Positions 36,055 through 43,162 of a stretch of DNA of 64,000 nt are shown piece after piece (position 1 is the first letter of the stretch; every line of letters begins with the position of its first letter). A program made the translations under genes and the position numbers. Below the pieces are notes generated by a model. It made no database searches and was not told the DNA's origin. It saw only the letters and a program-made list of their open reading frames with translations. The stretch is from CAXXHQ01 sp963665265 (GTDB taxonomy: Bacteria; Planctomycetota; Planctomycetia; Pirellulales; Thermoguttaceae), in contig CAXXHQ010000001.1 of assembly GCA_963665265.2 (NCBI GenBank), positions 310,001 through 374,000 of the forward strand, written 5' to 3'.

Positions 36055-37050
36055 ATGGCGGCGGCCGCGAAGAAAGACCTTAACGATCCGGTTTTGAGAC
36101 ACCTGCGGACGGACGTGGCGAAGCTGCACGTCAACCTTACCGTCGGCGAAGCGTTAGAGCAAATCCGCTCGCAACCGCCGGAAGGCCGAATCATCTATTT
36201 TTACGTCGTCGATTCGGAAGGAGTCCTAAAAGGCGTTCTGCCGACGCGACGCTTGCTGCTCAACCCGCTCGAATCGAAAATCAGCGCGATCATGGTCCGC
36301 GACGTAGTGGCGATTCCCGCCTCGGCCACGGCCCTCGACGCTTGCGAGTTTTTCGTCATGCACCGCTTGCTGGCCTTTCCCGTGGTCGATGAAAACCGGA
36401 AACTATTAGGAGCGGTCGACGTTGAACTCTATACCTCCGAATGGGACGATCTCGAACGACGCCAACAACACGACGATCTCTTCCAATTGATCGGCGTTCA
36501 CTTGACCGAGGCGCAAACGAAATCCTCGTGGACCTCTTTCCGAAAACGTTTCCCTTGGCTGATGTGCAACATCTGCGGCGGAATCGCGGCCGCGTTCCTC
36601 TCGGGCGTCTTTGAAAAAGAACTGGAGCATGCGGCCGTCCTCGCGCTTTTCATTCCCGTCGTGCTGGCGCTTGCCGAAAGCGTAAGCATCCAATCGGTCA
36701 GTTTGACGCTGCAACACTTGCGAGGCCAACATTTGACTTGGCGAGGCCTATTCAAAAAAATGCGTCAAGAAAGCACGACGGGATTGCTCCTGGGCGTCGC
36801 AAGCGGCCTTATGGTCGGCTCCATCGCCGTGATCTGGCGCAATCACCTTCACTTGGCCTTGTGCCTGTGGGCGGCGATCGGCGTCGGAGTCGTTTTCGCC
36901 TCGGCCGTCGGCGCCGCTATGCCGATCCTGCTCCGTTTTTTCAAACGCGATCCGCAAGTGGCCGCCGGCCCCGTCGCGCTCGCCTCGGCCGACCTCTTCA
37001 CCCTCTTCGTCTATTTCTCGTTGGCGCGATGGATGCTGGCGTTACAATAA
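36055..37050 (+). CDS. MgtE-like magnesium transporter lacking the N domain
   Basis: 331 residues from the ATG at 36055, preceded by GGAGG at eight bases; the TTG at 36052 is ignored. Two CBS domains span about 25-140 (KISAIMVRDVVAIPASATAL), followed by about five membrane helices from about 170 with MCNICGGIAAAFLSGV, ALFIPVVLALAESVSIQS and the closing VALASADLFTLFVYFSLARW. MgtE normally has an N domain before CBS; that is missing, so gating may differ. The leader has TAGG-rich bases at 36001-36024. Confidence 0.85.
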   Translation: MAAAAKKDLNDPVLRHLRTDVAKLHVNLTVGEALEQIRSQPPEGRIIYFYVVDSEGVLKGVLPTRRLLLNPLESKISAIMVRDVVAIPASATALDACEFFVMHRLLAFPVVDENRKLLGAVDVELYTSEWDDLERRQQHDDLFQLIGVHLTEAQTKSSWTSFRKRFPWLMCNICGGIAAAFLSGVFEKELEHAAVLALFIPVVLALAESVSIQSVSLTLQHLRGQHLTWRGLFKKMRQESTTGLLLGVASGLMVGSIAVIWRNHLHLALCLWAAIGVGVVFASAVGAAMPILLRFFKRDPQVAAGPVALASADLFTLFVYFSLARWMLALQ

Positions 37051-37126
37051 TATTTTTGCGTCTCTCAGAACGACTTATATCAACCATTTCCAAAATACAG
37101 AGTTGTTACCTGCACGGGGGTATGTA

Positions 37127-38128
37127 ATGCGAGCTTTGCTTTCTTTCAGAACGATCGTTTTCGGATTCTCCTTGGTTTGCCTTTGCGGCCTGTCGCAAGG
37201 CGCCGACGAATCGACCTCGACCGAAAAAACCGCCTCGACCGGCATGAAGCTGGTCCTCGTTCCGGCAGGCGAGTTCATGATGGGCGCCGTCGAATCGGCC
37301 GAAGACCTCGTCGCGGCCTTTCCCGCCTACAAACGCAAGCCCGATTTCTTCAAAGACGAGTATCCGCAACATCGCGTGCGAATCACGAAACCGTTCTACC
37401 TGGGAAAATACGAAGTCACCGTCGGCGACTTCAAAAAGTTCGTCGCCGAAACCGGCTATAAAACGCAAGCCGAAACCGACGACGGCTCCGAAGTCGCTAA
37501 AGGGCGCGGCGGCTGGGGCTACGATCCGAAAACCGGCAAATGCGACGGTCGGTTCCCGCAATTCTCTTGGCGCGATCCCGGATTCCCGCAAACCGACGCG
37601 CACCCGGCGATCAACGTCACGTGGAACGACGCGCAAGCCTTTTGCAAATGGATGAGCGCGAAAGAAGGAAAAACCGTCCGACTTCCCACCGAAGCCGAAT
37701 GGGAATACGCCTGCCGCGGCGGAACGACTACCCGCTACAACACGGGGGCCGAGCCGGCCTCGCTCGTTAAAAACGCCAACGTCATGAACGACGCCGGGCG
37801 CAAGGAATTTCCCCACGTCCAAGAAATGGACATCCCGAAAGACGAACTTCTCTTTACGAAAGCGGTCGGAGGCTATTCGCCCAACAAGTTCGGACTCTGC
37901 GACATGCACGGCAACGTTTGGGAATGGTGCTCCGATTTCCATGCCGTCGATTACTACTCGAAATCGCCGACGGACGATCCGCAAGGGCCCGCGGAAGGCA
38001 CGAAACGCGTTCGCCGCGGCGGCGCGTGGAACAGCTTTCCGCTCTGGGCGAGGGCCTCGTTCCGCAATTGGAATACTCCGCAAAGCCGCTGCGTGAACCT
38101 CGGCTTCCGCGTCGTCGAAGAAAAATGA
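37127..38128 (+). CDS. Secreted formylglycine-generating-enzyme (SUMF1)-family protein
   Basis: 333 residues from the ATG at 37127. A signal peptide (TIVFGFSLVCLCGLSQGA) is followed by the FGE-sulfatase fold: VPAGEFMMG, YPQHRVRITKPFYLGKYEVT, RLPTEAEWEYACRGG near 190 and the end motif KRVRRGGAWNSFP ... NLGFRV. Family members either convert a sulfatase Cys to formylglycine or use the fold as a binding module. The oxygen-dependent enzyme needs a Cys pair near the end; here only one late Cys (SRCVNLGF) is seen, so catalytic activity is uncertain. No sulfatase gene is adjacent. Confidence 0.88.
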   Translation: MRALLSFRTIVFGFSLVCLCGLSQGADESTSTEKTASTGMKLVLVPAGEFMMGAVESAEDLVAAFPAYKRKPDFFKDEYPQHRVRITKPFYLGKYEVTVGDFKKFVAETGYKTQAETDDGSEVAKGRGGWGYDPKTGKCDGRFPQFSWRDPGFPQTDAHPAINVTWNDAQAFCKWMSAKEGKTVRLPTEAEWEYACRGGTTTRYNTGAEPASLVKNANVMNDAGRKEFPHVQEMDIPKDELLFTKAVGGYSPNKFGLCDMHGNVWEWCSDFHAVDYYSKSPTDDPQGPAEGTKRVRRGGAWNSFPLWARASFRNWNTPQSRCVNLGFRVVEEK

Positions 38129-38136
38129 GGCTCTCG

Positions 38137-38688
38137 CTAAACCGTATAGACCGCGAAAATCCGATACGGTCCCGGCTCGGAATTTTCGAACGCGCCAGCT
38201 TCCAGCAATCGCTTCACTTCATCGAACGAATCCAAAAGACAATGACGATTGACGGCAATGCTCCCCGCTAGTCCGTTACAGGAAAGCGGCGAACATTCCG
38301 GCCCGCCCGGACGGCTGTAACATACCACGTCGTAGCCTTCCAAACGTTTTTCAACGAGCGGAATCACTTCCGTCTTCATCGACGACTCCGCGTCGGCCTT
38401 AATCTCCTCCCAACGCTTCCGTTTCCCGTCGAATTGCATTTCGTACATTTCGTAATAGAAAAAAGTGCAACCTGACAGTTCGACGTAATACTCTTCGGCC
38501 AGTGACTTGACGGCATCAAGCGAATTGAAAAAGAAGTAGCCGTTGTGCAACCATAACGGCACGTAATCGGCGAAATATTTCGACATGCAGGGGCTAACGG
38601 CGTAAATATCCTCGACTCCGGCCGGCGTCTTTTGCCAATCGCTCGGCCAGAGCATGATCCGCTTCGCCATGTATCCGACGGGAATCAT
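38137..38688 (-). CDS. Protein of unknown function, coupled to DUF2809 gene
   Basis: 183 residues from the ATG at 38688 (MIPVGYMAKRIMLWP). This start overlaps the TGA of the DUF2809 gene as ATGA, so translation is coupled. Conserved-looking blocks are VEDIYAVSPCMSKYFADYV, HNGYFFFN, CTFFYYEMYEMQFDG, GPECSPLSCNGLAG and EPGPYRIFAVY. No domain recognised; it is soluble without signal peptide. The upstream extension of the frame to 38784 is only a shadow within the DUF2809 gene. Confidence 0.78.
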   Translation of the reverse strand: MIPVGYMAKRIMLWPSDWQKTPAGVEDIYAVSPCMSKYFADYVPLWLHNGYFFFNSLDAVKSLAEEYYVELSGCTFFYYEMYEMQFDGKRKRWEEIKADAESSMKTEVIPLVEKRLEGYDVVCYSRPGGPECSPLSCNGLAGSIAVNRHCLLDSFDEVKRLLEAGAFENSEPGPYRIFAVYTV

Positions 38689-39101
38689 ATCACCACGTTT
38701 CTTTCTATTCCCAATGCCTTCCTTGCCGCAAAGCGGATGCCTCCGACGCAACACACGCCGAAAACGACGCCGACCGCGTAGCAAACAAAATCACTCCAAG
38801 CGAAGTCAAAACCGAGAATCAGACCTCCAAGCCGAGTCGCTCGAACCGCGTCGATCCATGGCGCATGATAGAGTTGGCTAATCTCTATCATATAGCTAAA
38901 AGCCAAAGCGGACACGGCGGGAACGCGAAGCGGCTTGGTCGGAAAAACAGCGCACATTCCGAAAAAAACCATCAGCGCCCAAAGTGCATCGCCGACGTAG
39001 GGCGATATCAGCGCCGGAAGGAGGCCAGGATATTGTCGGGACGCCAACCCGAGCGGTACGACGATCAACGCGCAAGCGAAATAGGCGAGGCGGCTTTTCA
39101 T
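38685..39101 (-). CDS. DUF2809-family membrane protein
   Basis: 138 residues with four hydrophobic segments (about 5-22, 37-55, 60-75 and 108-127). LALIVVPLGLASRQYPG-like start, ISPYVGDALWALMVFFG and FSYMIEISQLYHAPWIDAVRAT are the DUF2809 pattern (seen in the YoaI/YbjM-type small membrane proteins of uncertain role). The gene for an unknown protein begins inside its stop codon. No function is known. Confidence 0.85.
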   Translation of the reverse strand: MKSRLAYFACALIVVPLGLASRQYPGLLPALISPYVGDALWALMVFFGMCAVFPTKPLRVPAVSALAFSYMIEISQLYHAPWIDAVRATRLGGLILGFDFAWSDFVCYAVGVVFGVCCVGGIRFAARKALGIERNVVI

Positions 39102-39330
39102 CGATTTTGCGAGGCCAATTCTTGCGGATTATCTGAATGAATAAGATATAGGCGTCTTTGATCGCCGAGTATAACTCAAACTGCAAAACAGAACAATAAA
39201 CAAGCGCTTTCGCCGTCTAAACTCAAAAGAAACGAACCTTTTTTACCGTCGCGCCGTCTTAACATGATTGGGGCTTAGCATATTCGATTCGCCGTACTCC
39301 AATTACGCTACAATCGCTTAGGAATCCTCC

Positions 39331-40041
39331 ATGAACAAGCCGGATTGGTTTTGGAACGAATTTCAGCAAGTGGGGACCGACTACGCCGACCTAGCCGAGG
39401 TAAATGCGTATGACGAGCGAATGGGAAGCTTTCGCGACGTGAACTCCGAGAACCAGGAGATGCTCGACGCCTTGCGTCTTCCGCCCGGCGCCGCCGTTTT
39501 GGAAATCGGTTGCGGAACGGGCCGCTTCGCCCGCGCGGCGGCCGCCGCGCAAATGGCCGTCACCGCGATCGACGTCTCGCCGATCATGCTCCAGTACGTC
39601 GCCGCTAAAGCAAAAGAGGAAGGCTTGCCGCGGATCGCCGTTCAGCATGCGGGCTTTCTCACAATGGACTTTCCGCCCTCCAGTTTCGACGCCGTCGTCT
39701 CGGGCGCCGCCTTGCATCACCTGCCCGACGCCTGGAAATTCGTCGCGATCAGAAACATCGCCCGTTCGCTTAAAGTCGGCGGGCAATTTATTCTCCGCGA
39801 CGTCGTTTTCACGCTCGACCGCTACGACTCGCCCGAAGCCTGCTTCGAAGAATTCTCAGCCGGCTTCCCGGCCATGCGAAAAGAGGCCGCTCGGCACGTC
39901 GCGCAAGAGTTCAGCACGTTCGATTGGATCATCGAAGGTCTTTTCGCACGAACGGGTTTTGAAATCTTGGCCAAAACCAACTTGGGCCGCTCGTTCATGG
40001 TCTATCATGCGAAAAAAACCAACTCCGTTTCCGGCGAATAA
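39331..40041 (+). CDS. Class I SAM-dependent methyltransferase
   Basis: 236 residues. The SAM-binding motif I is VLEIGCGTGRFARAA near 55-69, motif II AIDVSPIM and post-I VAKAKEEGLPRIAVQ, with FDAVVSGAALHHLPD for motif IV. It resembles UbiE/YcgJ-like methyltransferases acting on small molecules. Substrate unknown. The gene stands alone with 229 bases to the unknown-protein pair upstream and 148 to the thioredoxin-like gene downstream. Confidence 0.9.
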   Translation: MNKPDWFWNEFQQVGTDYADLAEVNAYDERMGSFRDVNSENQEMLDALRLPPGAAVLEIGCGTGRFARAAAAAQMAVTAIDVSPIMLQYVAAKAKEEGLPRIAVQHAGFLTMDFPPSSFDAVVSGAALHHLPDAWKFVAIRNIARSLKVGGQFILRDVVFTLDRYDSPEACFEEFSAGFPAMRKEAARHVAQEFSTFDWIIEGLFARTGFEILAKTNLGRSFMVYHAKKTNSVSGE

Positions 40042-40189
40042 CTTCCGCGCAAGCCTCGTTTTTTTCTCGCAAACGCGGAATTTGCGTTAGTTTCGCCTTC
40101 GCTCCCGCCGGGAATAGGATTACAATTCTCTTCGTCGCCGTTCTGTCGGCGAACGACGTTCGCCTCCGCCCCATTTCCTGGAACTTGCC

Positions 40190-41818
40190 ATGCCCACGCT
40201 TTTAAACCGTCCTCTCGTAGCCGCCTCCGCCCTCTGCGTTCTGCTCGCCTTCTCCGGCCTTGCCCGTTCGGAAGACGGTCCTTGGACAACCGACTTTAAA
40301 GCCGCCCAAGCCAAGGCGAAGAAGGAAAGTAAATATCTCCTCGTAAATTTCACCGGCTCCGATTGGTGCGTTTGGTGCAAAAAGCTGGAAGCCGAAGTCT
40401 TTGAAAAAGAAAATTTCCTCAAAGAAGCTCCGAAGCAATTCGTCCTCGTCGTCTTGGACTTCCCGCAAGAAAAAAAGCAACCCGACGAGCTGAAAAAACA
40501 AAACCAAGAACTCCAGAAAAAATACAAAATCCAAGGATTCCCGACGATTCTTCTTCTTGACGCCGCCGGCGAAATCGTCGCCAAGACCGGCTATCAACCC
40601 GACGGCCCCGAAAAATACCTCGCCTCGCTCGACGGTTTCGTCAAAACCTACAAAGGCGTCTTAGAACTTAAAGCCAAGCTCGCTTCGCTCAAGGGACTGG
40701 ACCGCGCGAAGGCGTTGGACCAACTCGTCGATTCCTATGAGAAATTGCAGAATGAATCGTCCGACATCGAGGCCTGGTCTAAAGAAATCATTCAACTGGA
40801 CGCGAAAAACGAAGCGGGCCTAAAGAGTAAGTACGAAATCCGGCTCCTTATCGCCGAGGCCGAGCAATACGCCGAAAACGAGCAATTCGAAAAAGCGAAA
40901 CAAACGTTCGACAAACTCGTCGCGATTAAGGGCGTTTCGGCCGAGCAAAAGCAAAACGCTTTCGTCAGCAAGGCGCAATGCGATCTCGCGCTCAAAAACT
41001 TCGTCGGCGTCGTCGAAAGTCTAAAGAAAGCGATCGAAGCAGACCCGTCGAGCAAACTGGCTCCCCAACTTACTACCGCCCTGAAGACGCTGGAGAAAAA
41101 AGCGGAGGCGCAAGCGACCCTTGCGAAAATAGCCGCCGAACTTGATAAAGCCAAAGGGCTGGATCGCGCAAAAATCCTTGATCGAATGATTGAGGCAAAA
41201 CGATCCATTTTCGACGACGTGCAAGGAGTCCCCGCCGTCAATCCGGGCGGCGTCCTCGGCCATCAACTTAACTCGGGCTCGATCCTCGACGACAAAGAAG
41301 TCGAAGAGATGCAAAAATGGTGTAAAGAGATCGTCGCAATCGACGCCGACGGCAAAGCGAAATTAAAACGCAAATACGAATTCCGCGCCGTTATCGCCGA
41401 AGCGGAAATCGCTTTCCGCGAGAAAGATTTTGAAGCCGTCCAAACGCTTCTCGATAAAGGTCTCGCCCTGCCGAATCTCACCGCCGAAGAAAAGCAAGGC
41501 CTGTTCTTCTTGAAAGCCGACGTCTTTCTCATGTTGAAGGACTTGCAATCGGCCCTCGATTTCACAACGAAATCCTTTGAGGCTTCGAGCGACAAAGAGT
41601 CGCCGTTCGCGAAAATGCTTGAGGAGCGCCTCAATCTCCTGAAAACAATCGAGGCCAACTTGGCGAAGCAACGCGAAGACGAAAAGAATGCGGCGAAAAC
41701 GAAAGTCGAGTCGTTCAAAAAGAAGCCGGCGGAAAAAGCGCCGGACGCCTCGAAGACAAAACCGGATTCCAAACCGAACGCAAAGCCTTCGGACGTCAAA
41801 ACGCCTGCGGCCAAATAG
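40190..41818 (+). CDS. Exported thioredoxin-like protein with helical-repeat C-terminus
   Basis: 542 residues. A signal peptide (about 8-26) is followed by a thioredoxin_7-type domain with TGSDWCVWCKKLEAEVF (C60 and C63) and the cis-Pro segment YKIQGFPTILLLDA near 110. From about 150 to 500 the chain is helical, Lys/Ala/Glu/Leu-rich and TPR-like, with a twice-repeated unit KLASLKGLDRAKALDQLVDS / KIAAELDKAKGLDRAKILDR. The tail is Lys/Pro-rich. It probably acts in disulfide exchange in the periplasm-like compartment with a scaffold tail. A terminator follows 74 bases downstream. Confidence 0.87.
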   Translation: MPTLLNRPLVAASALCVLLAFSGLARSEDGPWTTDFKAAQAKAKKESKYLLVNFTGSDWCVWCKKLEAEVFEKENFLKEAPKQFVLVVLDFPQEKKQPDELKKQNQELQKKYKIQGFPTILLLDAAGEIVAKTGYQPDGPEKYLASLDGFVKTYKGVLELKAKLASLKGLDRAKALDQLVDSYEKLQNESSDIEAWSKEIIQLDAKNEAGLKSKYEIRLLIAEAEQYAENEQFEKAKQTFDKLVAIKGVSAEQKQNAFVSKAQCDLALKNFVGVVESLKKAIEADPSSKLAPQLTTALKTLEKKAEAQATLAKIAAELDKAKGLDRAKILDRMIEAKRSIFDDVQGVPAVNPGGVLGHQLNSGSILDDKEVEEMQKWCKEIVAIDADGKAKLKRKYEFRAVIAEAEIAFREKDFEAVQTLLDKGLALPNLTAEEKQGLFFLKADVFLMLKDLQSALDFTTKSFEASSDKESPFAKMLEERLNLLKTIEANLAKQREDEKNAAKTKVESFKKKPAEKAPDASKTKPDSKPNAKPSDVKTPAAK

Positions 41819-41892
41819 GTTGGCATTTTTCGACCGAACGTCTGCCGCCGACGCCCCCGTTATAAAACGACGGCAAGCGCCGCCAAGAAATA

Positions 41893-41922
41893 CAAAAGCC
41901 CTTGGAAAACCAAGGGCTTTTG
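41893..41922 (+). terminator. Intrinsic terminator after thioredoxin-like gene
   Basis: CAAAAGCCCTTGG (41893-41905) and CCAAGGGCTTTTG (41910-41922) form a perfect 13-bp stem around an AAAA loop. The A-rich left and T-rich right flanks make it work in both directions. Confidence 0.85.
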
Positions 41923-41929
41923 CAATTAC

Positions 41930-41960
41930 AGTACCCCCTAGGGGAGTCGAAAAAACCGCG
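41930..41960 (-). other. tRNA 3'-end-like remnant
   Basis: On the minus strand, CGACTCCCCTAGGGGGTACT resembles the end of a T-arm plus acceptor stem (compare CGAGTCCCCTAGGGGGTACCA), but the T-loop is interrupted by a T-run and no cloverleaf can be drawn upstream. It could be a decayed attachment site left by an integrated element. Tentative. Confidence 0.3.
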
Positions 41961-42134
41961 TTTTCCTCGGAAAATCCGCCCTCTTCAAAATCGAGTAGCG
42001 CAAAATACAGCGCACTCCCCAAAAACAAGAATAAAACCTCCTCGGATGAACCGCGCGATCTGACTGTTCTCCTCCAGCGACTCGCCGCGCTCACGCCCGA
42101 GGAACGCGAGGCGTTAAAGAAGCTTTTTGGTTAA
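41940..42134 (+). pseudogene. Remnant reading frame ending in a short helical tail
   Basis: The frame ends DLTVLLQRLAALTPEEREAL KKLFG and resembles the C-terminus of a larger protein, but its upstream part runs through the terminator and tRNA-like bases and has no start or ribosome site of its own. Most likely a 3' gene fragment. Low confidence. Confidence 0.3.
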
Positions 42135-42447
42135 ACTCTTATTTGTCCTCGTCCAACTTCCGTAAATGCATCCTCGCTAAAAACATGGCAAGTATTCGAT
42201 CGCTCGATTCTCGCCCTTCACGGCCGCTTTTCCGGGCTTTGCTTTTTTCATCGCTTGTTCTCCCAAGTGTTTTTCTCACGACTAACCTCCTACCTCATCG
42301 TGTTATTCCGCAAAACGCGGGAATATTTAGGCGCCCCGTCGAACTAACTTTTCCGCCCCTAAATTTCCGCCGTTTTTGCGGCATATATAGGTGAATAGCG
42401 ATTAACTATCGCAAAAATACTTCGCTCGTAATCTTGTCGAAATATCC
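42135..42447. other. Gene-poor stretch, nothing recognised
   Basis: 313 bases; a small palindrome GCGAT-TAACT-ATCGC lies near 42399-42413. The frame at 42143-42394 has no ribosome site or domain. Together with neighbours it looks like the scar of a lost element. Confidence 0.35.
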
Positions 42448-42480
42448 AGCCCGATCGCTCGTCGCAACCGGGCTTTTTTC
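42448..42480 (+). terminator. Intrinsic terminator
   Basis: AGCCCG (42448-42453) pairs with CGGGCT (42469-42474), followed by TTTTTTC. It lies 32 bases before the micro-ORF at 42512, with no intact gene directly upstream to end, so it may be a leader attenuator or a leftover. Confidence 0.65.
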
Positions 42481-42511
42481 GTTTCTTGCTCAATCATTCG
42501 GAGGTTTGACC

Positions 42512-42583
42512 ATGCTTGATGAATTCGCCCATTTAAAGCTCAACGCGCCTTTGCTCGTCCTCGATTTGGAGACGACTGCATGA
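42512..42583 (+). pseudogene. Micro-ORF resembling the start of a DnaQ/PolA-type exonuclease
   Basis: 23 codons, MLDEFAHLKLNAPLLVLDL then ETTA and stop. GGAGG lies seven bases upstream, a strong site. LVLDLETT is the ExoI motif that starts 3'-5' exonuclease domains in phage and host polymerases (normally followed by G), so this looks like the truncated head of such a gene. The stop overlaps the start of the next micro-ORF as ATGA. Confidence 0.4.
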
Positions 42584-42732
42584 ACGCGGTCTCGAATTTA
42601 TTTGAAACGGCCCCTCGGGCGATATCCGCAAAGCAAAGACGGCTTGATCGCGCGATCTCGCGGGCTACCGGCGAATCTGCCGGCCGCATCGCTCGTATGG
42701 GCTTTGTCCCACTGGCTATCGGTCCTGTCTAA
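42580..42732 (+). CDS. Micro-ORF coupled to the exonuclease-like fragment
   Basis: 50 residues starting MNAVSNLFETAPRAISAKQR, basic in the middle, with no recognised domain. Its ATG overlaps the upstream stop (ATGA), the only evidence for translation. It may be a fragment of the same lost element. Confidence 0.3.
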   Translation: MNAVSNLFETAPRAISAKQRRLDRAISRATGESAGRIARMGFVPLAIGPV

Positions 42733-43162
42733 AGTGAGCAGCATCGCAGAATTTTGCGCCGCAATCTTAATTGAGAGCGGCGAGCATCTTTTCCGCCCGA
42801 TGTCTTAATTGACGCCGGGATTTTTTAGCTACAAAACTGACAAAAATACTCCTGATAAAATTCCATAAAGAAACTGGTTGTTAAATTAGTTAACCTTTCC
42901 CCCTTGTTCTCAAACTAAATAAATGTATTTTGTTAATTACATCTATTTCGGTAAGTCTTCTGGTTGATTTTTTTTTTTCGAATTGATAGATTGCCAACAT
43001 TCGGTGGGTCGTGCGGGTTGCGTTCGCAATCGCGGGGGCTGGGTCTTCCGACTCCAAGGGCAAGGCGGGCGTTTTCGTACAACTCATCTGAACTTAGTTT
43101 TTTCCCACGGCGCCTATTTAACGGTCAAACCGTTTTAACCTTACTTCGTGGAGACACGGACC
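42733..43162. other. AT-rich leader upstream of the giant gene, with a T11 tract
   Basis: 430 bases, clearly AT-richer than the surroundings at 42830-42990. A run of eleven T (42968-42978) lies 185 bases before the start of the giant surface protein. No ORF supported. It presumably carries the promoter of that gene; a homopolymer this long can slip during replication. Confidence 0.45.

Noticed and set aside
37106..38083. 325-codon ORF on the minus strand
   Set aside because: Antisense shadow of the FGE-like gene; Arg/Val/Gly-rich translation typical of reading a GC-rich gene backwards.
41930..41960. Intact tRNA gene
   Set aside because: Only the 3'-end resemblance is present; no anticodon or D arm can be drawn.
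41688..42134. 148-codon ORF overlapping the thioredoxin-like gene
   Set aside because: Its first half is an out-of-frame shadow and it crosses a terminator; only the last part is kept, as a possible remnant.
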